Of a stretch of DNA of 64,000 bases, positions 29,868 through 38,844 are shown one piece after another; position 1 is the stretch's first letter, and each line of letters opens with the position of its first letter. The notes beneath the pieces are model-generated. The model did not search any database, was not told where the DNA came from, and worked only from the letters and a program-made list of their open reading frames with translations. The stretch is from Lachnospiraceae bacterium. GTDB lineage: Bacteria; Bacillota; Clostridia; Lachnospirales; Lachnospiraceae. The translations under genes were made by a program, and so were the position numbers. The stretch is from contig SVFC01000002.1 of the NCBI GenBank assembly GCA_015057035.1, forward strand, positions 62,001-126,000, written 5' to 3'.

Positions 29868-30364
29868 GAGGTTGTCGCATCTGTTCCCGCAGACCGGCGG
29901 CCTCTTTTTTCGTGCTCTCACTGCGGATTCACATAAAAATACCATATTTCTTAATGCACATCGTCGTGGGATGTTGTTGTGTCTTTTGACATTTGACAAT
30001 CCTGGGGGTAGTGTATGTGGCCTGCGGACTCGGTCGAAAACCTCCAGTTGTTCTAAGTGGGGCGATAAACAAATTTGATATTAAAAGCCCACCTTGAGAA
30101 CTCGACGCAAAAACAGCGTCTCAAACACTCAAGGTGGGCTTTACATTTTGCTTATCTGCCCCACTAAGAACAACTAGGAGAACTTCGGGGAAGAGTTCCG
30201 CAGTTCCACATACACTACCCCAGGGATTGCTCAAATTTTCAAAAGACATCAACTAATCGACAACCACGACGATGTGTATTTTAGAAATATGAGTGTTTTT
30301 AGGTGTAGCAGTGAGGGCACGAAAAAAGAGGCCGCCGGTCTGCGGGAGCAGATGCGACAACCTC
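29868..30364. repeat. Element A: ~497-bp intergenic near-palindrome with apical hairpin; structured RNA/DNA element candidate
   Basis: 57-bp outer arms (29868.. / ..30364) differ at only two sites, both T(left)/G(right); further paired blocks CACATCGTCGTGG/CCACGACGATGTG, GTAGTGTATGTGG/CCACATACACTAC; apex CTTGAGAACTCGACGCAAAAACAGCGTCTCAAACACTCAAG; no plausible ORF. Confidence 0.9.
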
Positions 30365-30371
30365 TTGTAGT

Positions 30372-31058
30372 TTAGATATAAGGTGTGATTTCACATTCGT
30401 AATCGATCCAGGAGAGGATTTCTTCCTCGCCGATTTTCTGAGGAGTATCGATGATGAACGTGTAGTTGCGGGTACCGTCGGCATTTTTCTTAATGCGAGT
30501 GTCCTGCACTTTGATTTTGTGTTGGAGTAAGAACTCTGACAGATGTGCCTGATAGTCATCGCGGTTTACTCCTGTAATGATAAGTTTTTTGATGCGGCTA
30601 CCACGTAAGAACTTGAAGTTCATGTGGAGAAGGATCTGTGATAAAACCATAACGCCTGTAATGACAAATCCAACCAAGTACATACCGCTGCCGAATGCCA
30701 TACCGATACCAGCTGTTGCCCAAAGACCAGCAGCTGTGGTAAGACCAGTGATGGTATTCTTGTGAACGAAGATAGTACCTGCACCCAGGAAACCTACACC
30801 ACTGACGATGGTGGAAGCCACACGGGACGGATCAAGACGAATGTCTGCTCCCGCAACAATTCCTCCAGAAATTACATCAAAGAAAGCGTATTTGGAAATA
30901 ACCATCATAAGGGCCGCGCCACAGGCAACCATAAAGTGGGTTCTAATACCCGCTTCCTTGGAACGATACTGTCGTTCAAAGCCTACAAGAATACCGCAAA
31001 CACCTGCGCAAATAATACGCAGAATATAATACAAATACTCTGTTGCAAAAAAATCCAT
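30372..31058 (-). CDS. MgtC/SapB family protein
   Basis: 'RIICAGVCGILVGFERQYRSKEAGIRTHFMVACGAALMM', 'VASTIVSGVGFLGAGTIF'. Confidence 0.9.
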   Translation of the reverse strand: MDFFATEYLYYILRIICAGVCGILVGFERQYRSKEAGIRTHFMVACGAALMMVISKYAFFDVISGGIVAGADIRLDPSRVASTIVSGVGFLGAGTIFVHKNTITGLTTAAGLWATAGIGMAFGSGMYLVGFVITGVMVLSQILLHMNFKFLRGSRIKKLIITGVNRDDYQAHLSEFLLQHKIKVQDTRIKKNADGTRNYTFIIDTPQKIGEEEILSWIDYECEITPYI

Positions 31059-31257
31059 TTATAAGTCCCCCCTAAATAATAATACATTTAAGATATTATA
31101 GCAGAAACCTATGGGTTTGTGGTACTAAAATGTCCTTTTTTACACAAAAAAATATTGCGTCAATGGAGATAAAAATATAGTAATTGTATTTACAATATGT
31201 TAAAATAATCTTTACGGATGTGAAATTGATAGTATTTTACTATAAGAGGAGTATGAG

Positions 31258-31896
31258 ATGAAAAAAGCAATTATTTTTGACATGGACGGTACATTATGGG
31301 ATTCTGCAGATAATGTGGCAATTTCGTGGAATATTGCAATGGAGAAATTCGGCTATGAGAGAGAACCAATTAATGAAGCCGATATGCAGAGCGTTATGGG
31401 AAAAACCATGGACAAGATTGCAGAGATTCTTTTTGATAAAGTAGAAGGCGAAGAGAGAAAAGCGTTATTAGAGCTGGCTTGCAAAGAAGAAAATGATTAT
31501 TTAAGAGAGCATGGCGGGGTATTGTATCCAGAGATTCGGAAGACTATGGAGTGCTTAAAAGAAGATTATCGTCTATTTATTGTAAGTAACTGCCAGGCAG
31601 GATATATTGAAGCCTTTTTGGATTATTATCAGTTCCATGATCTGGTGGAAGATATCGAATGTTATGGTAATAACGATAAGCCAAAAGCAGAAAATATTCA
31701 GCTGATTTGTCAGCGCAATGGAATCGCAGCAGAAGATGCGGTATATGTGGGAGATATTCAGGGAGATTATGATTCTAGCATGGCAGCAGGAGTGAAATTC
31801 ATTCATGCGGCATATGGATTTGGAACGATTGATGCAGAAGTTGTCAAGATTGATGCATTCTCTGATTTGCCAAAGGTAGTTAAAACAATTTTTTAA
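31258..31896 (+). CDS. HAD-superfamily hydrolase
   Basis: 'IIFDMDGTLWDS', 'IVSNCQAGY', 'AVYVGDIQGDYDSSMAAGV'. Confidence 0.88.
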   Translation: MKKAIIFDMDGTLWDSADNVAISWNIAMEKFGYEREPINEADMQSVMGKTMDKIAEILFDKVEGEERKALLELACKEENDYLREHGGVLYPEIRKTMECLKEDYRLFIVSNCQAGYIEAFLDYYQFHDLVEDIECYGNNDKPKAENIQLICQRNGIAAEDAVYVGDIQGDYDSSMAAGVKFIHAAYGFGTIDAEVVKIDAFSDLPKVVKTIF

Positions 31897-31930
31897 TGAA
31901 CTAATTGTATTATAAATGTGGGGCGTTTGT

Positions 31931-34900
31931 ATGCAGGATACAAAAGACAAAGCAATGGAAAAACAGCATGATGAGCAATTACAACTTGCAATTATGAGAG
32001 TTGTTGCGGAATTGAATCAGGAGAAATTCTTTGAGTACGATTGTGAAACAGACGAGGCAACCTTGTCTGTGATTAGCAATGGTAGATTTGCGGTGAAGGA
32101 GACTATGCAGGATTATCTTAACAAAGGTGACAAGATGATTTCACGCATTGCAGAGGAAGACCGCGCTCTTTACTATAAGGAATTTGCCCGTTGTTTACAA
32201 AAACCGTTAAGCCGAGTGTTTGATATTCGTTTTTTAAATGATAAAGGGGAACATCTGTGGCACAGAATGTATTTGGTCAGTGTGGCGGATTCCAGTCGTA
32301 AGGTTACGAAAATAGGAGCCCGTCTCATTTCGATTCACAAAGAAAAACTGGCTACAGATCTGCTTCGTTCTCAGGCAGAACGTGATTCTATGACGGGAGC
32401 ATATAATCATAAAACCTATGAAGATTTATCAAAAGATTTAATCCGTAAGAATTCAGATGGCATTCTGTTTCTGATGATTGACATTGATAATTTCAAACTG
32501 ATTAATGATACTCGCGGACATTATGCTGGCGATAGCATTATCAAACAGGTGGGTGAGGTATTACAGCTGACAGTTAAGGATTATGGTATTGCCGGACGAA
32601 TTGGCGGAGATGAGTTCTCAGTATGTTTGGCCAATATTTGGGACAAGGAAACGGCAGCAGCTATTTGTATGCGTATCAAGGACGGTTTGAAGAAATCTCA
32701 GGAAGGGATAGATTTTTCTGTTTCCATTGGTGCAGCAAGAAGTGGCGGACGTATCTGTAGTTATGAGGAGTTATATTTTGAAGCCGATGAGGCTTTGTAC
32801 TTCGTAAAAGACAATGGTAAAAATCAGATTGTTTTTGCAGAAGAACTTCCTCAGAAACAGAGAGAGTTGATTACAGTTTTTCAGCAGGAAAACGTGCTTT
32901 CTGAAGAGGAAATTGCATTGGATGAGATGTTGGACTATCGTATTATTGCGGATCCAACCACGAAGAAAATCCTGTATGCCAACCGTCCATTGAGAGAGAA
33001 GATGGGCGTCTCATTAAAGGATATTCAGAAGATTCCTTGCTATAAGCTCCTGATGGGACGTTGTAAGGAATGCGACGTGTGCCAGTTACATACCAGTCGT
33101 GTTCGAGCTTTAAGTAAAGACGAAGCAAAAGGACTGAACAAATATATTCCAGATGGTAAATTCATATTACAGAGCCGTTTTGTAAGTTGGAAAGGCGAGC
33201 CGATGCGCATGACCTCCATTATGGATATGAATGATGGTACTCATGTGGAGAAATGCTTCCAGCAGGAATTAGAACGACAACATGCCATTGGCAAGTGTTG
33301 GGATGTGATTCACAACACGGAAAGCCAGGATGTAGATTATACAAAAGTGTTACGCATCTTGAATGAATATTACGATGCGGATTGTTGTGCAATTATCAGC
33401 AAAGAAGGTTCTGAATATAAAGATGTATATGAATATCATCGCAATTCTGCTGAGGCGATTATTGAGGGAATACACGAATCTGTTAAGGAAGGGGTATTTC
33501 CGAAGATGGAAGTTCTTATTGATGACGAAGGATATATGCGTCGTCGTCATATTGAGCAGAAATTGCTGGAAAACTTAGACCTGATTGAAGAATTGGAAAA
33601 GAGATTTGTTCATAATACTCTTGGAATCAAATTGGCAAGGAGAGATACATTCGTTGGAGTTTTATTGATTATCAATCCTCGCCATCATGCAGATGATTAT
33701 CAGATTTTAAATCGTATTGGTATTTTCTTTACTACGGATTTGCTTCGTAAGTCTTTATCTGACCATAAGGACTATGAAATCAATCATGATATGCTGACGC
33801 GTTTGTGGAATAGAGCATATTTTGGTGCGTGGCAAGCTCAGTTTGGGCCAATGTTTAAGAAAAACTTTGGCGTTTTCACGGCTGATATATATGGTTTGAG
33901 TAAAATCAACAGAGATTTGGGATATGAAAGCGGAAATGAACGTCTGGTAGAGGTAGCGACACTGTTCAAAAAAGTATTTGGAGGATATAGCATTTTCCGC
34001 TATGATGCAGATCAGATTATGACAATCTGTCATGACACTGATAAGGATTCTTTCCAGAAGTTAGTAAACTACTTTAGGGAACAGATGTCTGATTTGTCTG
34101 TAGAATTGAGTTTAGGATACTCGTGGACTGCAGATGGAGATTTGGCGGATGTAATCCGTATAGCACAGGATTATCAGGAAAAGGATAAAAAACGTCTCGC
34201 TGCGGATAATAATCATGATGGAAAACAGACCAAGAAAATTGCAGAGGATGTGGAATCACAGATAGCGAACGGCAATTTCCGTGTGTTTATCCAGCCTAAG
34301 GTTAATATTACTTCTGAGAAAACAGTGGGTGGGGAAGCCTTGATTCGTCTTTATGAAGAAGTGAGAGGATTTGTATCTCCAGCATTTTTTATTCCGCTTC
34401 TGGAGGAAAAAGGTGCAATTCATTTAGTTGATTTATTTGTTTTGGAAGAGGTGTTTAAATTCCAGAAAAAAGCTATGGAGGAAGGAAATGAGGTAGTTCC
34501 AATCTCGGTTAACTTCTCCAAGAATACATTAACTTATGAGGCGCTTATTGAAAAAATCAAAGAACTTTATGATGCGTACCCTATTCCAGAAGGGTTAATC
34601 CAAATTGAGATTACAGAAACCATTAGCAGTATGGACCATTTGGTAGTGAATAACATTGCCAAATCCTTGAGAAGTATGGGATTCTCGGTGTCTATGGATG
34701 ATTTTGGTACGAAGTACTCCAATATGGCGGTGTTAACGCAGTTTGAATTTGATACGGTTAAGATTGACCGCTCCCTTCTGTTGGATGTGGAGAACAATCT
34801 GAAAAATAAGACAGTGCTAAAACACACCTTAGAGATGTTGAGGGACCTGAACATTGAAACAGTTATGGAAGGGGTAGAGACTGCAAAGCAGGTAGAGATT

Positions 34901-34990
34901 CTCCGTGAATTAGGTTGTGAGACAGTACAGGGATATTTCTACGGACGTCCTGAACCAATGGACAAGTTTTATGAGTTGTACATGAATTAA
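31931..34990 (+). CDS. Multidomain GGDEF...GGDEF(degenerate)-EAL c-di-GMP signalling protein
   Basis: 'GRIGGDEFSVC' intact; second GGDEF site reads 'RYDADQIM'; EAL 'GGEALIRLYE', 'IEITETI', 'MDDFGTKYSN'. Confidence 0.88.
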   Translation: MQDTKDKAMEKQHDEQLQLAIMRVVAELNQEKFFEYDCETDEATLSVISNGRFAVKETMQDYLNKGDKMISRIAEEDRALYYKEFARCLQKPLSRVFDIRFLNDKGEHLWHRMYLVSVADSSRKVTKIGARLISIHKEKLATDLLRSQAERDSMTGAYNHKTYEDLSKDLIRKNSDGILFLMIDIDNFKLINDTRGHYAGDSIIKQVGEVLQLTVKDYGIAGRIGGDEFSVCLANIWDKETAAAICMRIKDGLKKSQEGIDFSVSIGAARSGGRICSYEELYFEADEALYFVKDNGKNQIVFAEELPQKQRELITVFQQENVLSEEEIALDEMLDYRIIADPTTKKILYANRPLREKMGVSLKDIQKIPCYKLLMGRCKECDVCQLHTSRVRALSKDEAKGLNKYIPDGKFILQSRFVSWKGEPMRMTSIMDMNDGTHVEKCFQQELERQHAIGKCWDVIHNTESQDVDYTKVLRILNEYYDADCCAIISKEGSEYKDVYEYHRNSAEAIIEGIHESVKEGVFPKMEVLIDDEGYMRRRHIEQKLLENLDLIEELEKRFVHNTLGIKLARRDTFVGVLLIINPRHHADDYQILNRIGIFFTTDLLRKSLSDHKDYEINHDMLTRLWNRAYFGAWQAQFGPMFKKNFGVFTADIYGLSKINRDLGYESGNERLVEVATLFKKVFGGYSIFRYDADQIMTICHDTDKDSFQKLVNYFREQMSDLSVELSLGYSWTADGDLADVIRIAQDYQEKDKKRLAADNNHDGKQTKKIAEDVESQIANGNFRVFIQPKVNITSEKTVGGEALIRLYEEVRGFVSPAFFIPLLEEKGAIHLVDLFVLEEVFKFQKKAMEEGNEVVPISVNFSKNTLTYEALIEKIKELYDAYPIPEGLIQIEITETISSMDHLVVNNIAKSLRSMGFSVSMDDFGTKYSNMAVLTQFEFDTVKIDRSLLLDVENNLKNKTVLKHTLEMLRDLNIETVMEGVETAKQVEILRELGCETVQGYFYGRPEPMDKFYELYMN

Positions 34991-35005
34991 AGAATAATAA
35001 AAAGT

Positions 35006-35052
35006 AAAGGCTGTCGCCAACGCTAATTTGCATTGGTGGCAGCCTTTGTTTA
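35006..35052. terminator. Intrinsic terminator
   Basis: AAAGGCTGTCGCCAACGC taattt GCATTGGTGGCAGCCTTT between convergent genes. Confidence 0.8.
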
Positions 35053-36075
35053 TGGTTTTCCTATGGACCAGGTCTGTTTGATGTCATTTTTGATTTGCTG
35101 GTAAGTCCAGCTTAATCGGCTTCGGTAGATGCACTTTGGATCGTTTACCTTGAAGCCATTTTCGTCATATCCATAGATTAGGATAAAATGTCCACCTGTG
35201 GTGAAATTACCTTCTCTTACAGAGCAGATAAGGATATTGCCCTTGTCTAATTCGGATTTGAAACGGGATTCACTTCTTCCAACTGCAACGGAAGTAAGTC
35301 CGTGAAGTGTTGGATAGTCATACAGCAGTGACCAGGCAGTGCCGGCTCCTTCTATATAATAACCATGGTCTTCGCTGTATTTTGCTACGACATCTGGAGT
35401 ACAGGTTCTGTCACCAGTCAGATAAAAAACTGCCATAGACAAACAGGTAGGGCCACAGCCGGAACTACCCATATTGCCGCCGGTGGAACCATACGGCATA
35501 TATCCCCATCGAATATCCCATTGCAGAAAAAGAGGATAATCTTCTGGTACTTCATCATCACGGAAACCGCCGGTTACTACGTGTTCTCTTGTGAGTAATC
35601 CTGCAGCAAAATCGGTCATTTCAGGATTGCCTGCCAGCGCCATAATGAGGGAAATATTATATTGTTCCCGATTGTCATAGACAATGTGGAGAAGTGGATA
35701 GTACAGAGACATTTCTCGGATTTTCTCAAATGCCTGTTCCAGGTCGCGTTTCACCGGAGGTTCCACATAGTCCAATTCACATTGTTCTAGATAACTTAAT
35801 TCTTTTTTGTCCTCAGGCTCCTGACTAGAACCTGGAGTTTCTGTTTCGCTTTCTGTTTCAGGGATTTTACTTTCATCCTCGGAAATATCACTCTCCAACT
35901 CTGAATGGTCACTCTCCAACTCTGAGTTTCCGCTGTCGGAAGAGACAGAACCGCTCTCGGTTCCGCTTGCTGGAGCGTCGTTTTCTGGATGATTAAAATA
36001 TGCAAGAAGCAATATAAAACAAACTAGTGAGGCAAGGAATATTCTTGCGGCAAGTTGTAATCGGCGTTTTTTCAT
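35050..36075 (-). CDS. C39-family-like peptidase, secreted/membrane anchored
   Basis: N-terminal TM, Ser/Glu-rich linker, 'GCGPTCLSMAVFYLTG', 'GGHFILIYGYDENGFKVNDP'. Confidence 0.8.
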   Translation of the reverse strand: MKKRRLQLAARIFLASLVCFILLLAYFNHPENDAPASGTESGSVSSDSGNSELESDHSELESDISEDESKIPETESETETPGSSQEPEDKKELSYLEQCELDYVEPPVKRDLEQAFEKIREMSLYYPLLHIVYDNREQYNISLIMALAGNPEMTDFAAGLLTREHVVTGGFRDDEVPEDYPLFLQWDIRWGYMPYGSTGGNMGSSGCGPTCLSMAVFYLTGDRTCTPDVVAKYSEDHGYYIEGAGTAWSLLYDYPTLHGLTSVAVGRSESRFKSELDKGNILICSVREGNFTTGGHFILIYGYDENGFKVNDPKCIYRSRLSWTYQQIKNDIKQTWSIGKP

Positions 36076-36156
36076 GATGTGCTCCATAATCTTTCGTTAG
36101 GAAAATATTATATCACATCATGAAATCGTGGGCAAGAAAACTGTAAAAGGTAGAAA

Positions 36157-37911
36157 TTACCTGAAAATAGAGTCATAAGCACATAGTGTTCCCCATCCAG
36201 TCTGTGGGTTCGGATAGGTGGAAAATCCAGGGAGACGCCCTGCGCCATCTATGAGATAGGCTTTTAGTTTTTCTCCATACAAAAAGAGGTCGTTTTCCTG
36301 TAGGATTCCCCACTGCATTAGAAGTGCAGCGGAACCAGTGACGAAAGGTGTGGCCATAGAAGTGCCTGTTTTGCTGATATAACTTCCGCCTGGGGCACAG
36401 GAGATGATATCAATCCCTGGGGCAACCAGGTCGGGTTTTATCTGCTGATTATTCCAGGTATAGCCTCTGCCAGAAAAAGAGGCAATGGTATTTTGCCTAG
36501 AGTCATAAGCGCCAACGGTAACCACGCGGGAAGATGTGGAAGGAATCGTCAGAGTGGTGGTTGGGGTGGGGCGAAGGAAGGCGGTGGTTTGATTGCGAAT
36601 TGCGGTGGCGGGCATCCACATATCCCAGTTGCCGTTTCGAATCTGTTGAGGAGTCAGATGCAGGGTCCAGACTCCCGCAGTTAGATAAGTATCCCGTGGT
36701 AAGAAGTCCAGATAGATTTCCTGAAAAGGGCTATAGGGAGTCGGCTCTCCATTATAACTATAGACATCTGTTTCATCAAAAGAATAACGCCATGTTCCAA
36801 AGGAAGAGGGAAGTGTGATTCCTGTGCCTGAAGGAGGAGATAGCGTAATCATAAATTCATCCCAGTAGTTTTTCCAAAGCTGAATATTTAATGAGGTGGT
36901 GTAATCGCTAATGCTAAACTCAATGGTTTGGGATTGGTTACCTGATAATTGCCCACTGGTATGTCCGTTGCCTGCTCCTTCGTTTCCGCTGCCAACTACG
37001 ATAGAGATGCGTCCAAGGGTTGCCACAGAATCCAGATAAGTTTCCAGCAGAGAACTGCCACTGTGGGAACCATAAGTGTTACCAAAACTTAAATTCAGTG
37101 CCAATGGAACATTTCGGCTAAGACTTTCTCGAACGCAAAAATCCACCGCCATCATAAGAAGCGACGTGCTTGGAAAACTATTTGGTCCGGGAATTCCCAG
37201 TTTCACCACAATCAGGTCGGCTTCGTAGGCAACACCTCGATAAATACCATTAGAAGCGCTACCATTACCAGCAGCAATGCCTGCCACGTGAGTACCATGT
37301 CCCGACAAGTCCTGACTGGGACAGATGGCAAAACGCTCCTGGGGATTTGTGGCCTCCAATGCGCGGTTAATGGTCTCTGAAGTAAAAAGCGTTCCAAAAG
37401 GATACCGTGGAGGAGGGCTTCCTGCTACAGTGTTGCTCGGAATGGTCTGGTCCCAAAGGGAGAGAATTCGTGTTGTGCCATTTGGATTTTGAAAATCTGG
37501 GTGTGTATAGTCAATCCCAGAATCAATGATTCCCACTAACACGCCCCGCCCGGTGAGGGAGGATTCCCTGGTTTGCAAAGAGGTAATGCATGAGGCTCGT
37601 TTTCCCTCCTGGATTTCATAAAATAATTGTTTTGGTTTTTCCATATAAGTAATCATATCTTCTGACACAACCGTATCAATCAGTATTTCAGGAATTCGTA
37701 ATATGGCATAATTGTTTAGTAATTCTACAGTTTGAAGTTGTGGGTATTTTTCTGCCAAATCCGACAAATTGCCATAATATTTTACGATGACCTCCCACAG
37801 GTCTTCTTCTGGGAAAAAGCCGATAGCCAAGTCGGCGGATTTTTCCCGTTCTTCGGGTGTAGCATCTAAGGCTGCACGAAAGAGGGTTTCTATTTTTTGA
37901 TTGGTTTCCAT
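36157..37911 (-). CDS. S8-family subtilisin-like serine protease
   Basis: 'VGIIDSGIDYTHPDF', 'GHGTHVAGIAAGNG', 'GTSMATPFVTGSAALLMQWG'. Confidence 0.92.
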   Translation of the reverse strand: METNQKIETLFRAALDATPEEREKSADLAIGFFPEEDLWEVIVKYYGNLSDLAEKYPQLQTVELLNNYAILRIPEILIDTVVSEDMITYMEKPKQLFYEIQEGKRASCITSLQTRESSLTGRGVLVGIIDSGIDYTHPDFQNPNGTTRILSLWDQTIPSNTVAGSPPPRYPFGTLFTSETINRALEATNPQERFAICPSQDLSGHGTHVAGIAAGNGSASNGIYRGVAYEADLIVVKLGIPGPNSFPSTSLLMMAVDFCVRESLSRNVPLALNLSFGNTYGSHSGSSLLETYLDSVATLGRISIVVGSGNEGAGNGHTSGQLSGNQSQTIEFSISDYTTSLNIQLWKNYWDEFMITLSPPSGTGITLPSSFGTWRYSFDETDVYSYNGEPTPYSPFQEIYLDFLPRDTYLTAGVWTLHLTPQQIRNGNWDMWMPATAIRNQTTAFLRPTPTTTLTIPSTSSRVVTVGAYDSRQNTIASFSGRGYTWNNQQIKPDLVAPGIDIISCAPGGSYISKTGTSMATPFVTGSAALLMQWGILQENDLFLYGEKLKAYLIDGAGRLPGFSTYPNPQTGWGTLCAYDSIFR

Positions 37912-38094
37912 TTTTTAAAGACTTTTTTATTATGCATATGTGAAGTAGGAGATGGATATGCACAGACCAGGAGCAGAAGCATAAGATGTAGGGGAACTTT
38001 AAGGATATCTTAAGAAAAAGAGTATATACTCAAAAACTTTAGTGTGCTAAAATGCAACTATGAAAAAATGATTTTAACTCAAGGAGGAATGAAG

Positions 38095-38841
38095 ATGTTA
38101 ACAGTAAACCATGTCACAAAGAAATATCACAAAGTTGTGGCAAATGACGATATTAGTTTTGAACTTCCAGATGGACAAATCGGCATATTATTGGGACCAA
38201 ACGGAGCTGGTAAATCCACCATTATCAAATGTATTATGGGGTTTTTGAAATATCAGGGAATGATTTCTATTGACGGATATGCCAACAAATCTCTTGATGC
38301 AAAACGTATTATGGGGTACGTGCCAGAGATTCCATCTCTTTATCCAAACCTCACGGTAAATGAGCACATGGAATTCATCGCCAGAGCATACAAGCTGTCT
38401 GATTATGAAGATTACAAGGAAGAACTCTTAAAACGTTTTGACTTAGATGATAAGAAAAATAAATTTGGTGATGAGTTGTCCAAGGGTATGCAGCAGAAAC
38501 TTAGTATTTGTTGCGGCCTGTTGCCGAGACCTAAGCTGGTTCTGTTTGATGAGCCAATGATCGGTCTTGATCCACATGCCATCAAAGAATTGAAGAAAAT
38601 GTTTGTGGAATTAAAAGAGCAGGGATGTTCCCTTCTCATTAGTACCCATATGATAGACAGCATTGAGGAACTTTGGGACACCACCTACATTATGAAGGAT
38701 GGAAAATTCGCTGCAGCAGTGACAAAAGAAGAAACTGCAGATGGAACCAAGAAATTAGAGGATATCTTCTTCGAGATCACAGAAGGTGGAGAGGATTGCG
38801 AGCCTGTCATCGAAGGTCAGGAAGAAGGAAAAGAGGTGTAG
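38095..38841 (+). CDS. ABC transporter ATP-binding protein
   Basis: 'GPNGAGKSTIIK', 'LSKGMQQKLSICCGLLPRPKLVLFDEPMIGLD'. Confidence 0.92.
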   Translation: MLTVNHVTKKYHKVVANDDISFELPDGQIGILLGPNGAGKSTIIKCIMGFLKYQGMISIDGYANKSLDAKRIMGYVPEIPSLYPNLTVNEHMEFIARAYKLSDYEDYKEELLKRFDLDDKKNKFGDELSKGMQQKLSICCGLLPRPKLVLFDEPMIGLDPHAIKELKKMFVELKEQGCSLLISTHMIDSIEELWDTTYIMKDGKFAAAVTKEETADGTKKLEDIFFEITEGGEDCEPVIEGQEEGKEV

Positions 38842-38844
38842 CGT

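Noticed and set aside
29409-29999. 196-aa minus-strand ORF overlapping purD and element A
   Set aside because: Antisense shadow ORF of purD running into a palindrome; no recognisable domain.
29868-30364. Element A as an insertion sequence
   Set aside because: No transposase-like ORF in either strand; a non-autonomous MITE is still possible and is stated as an alternative.
30577-31064. Plus-strand ORFs antisense to the mgtC-like gene
   Set aside because: Low-complexity shadow ORFs; the minus-strand MgtC/SapB reading is clearly the coding one.
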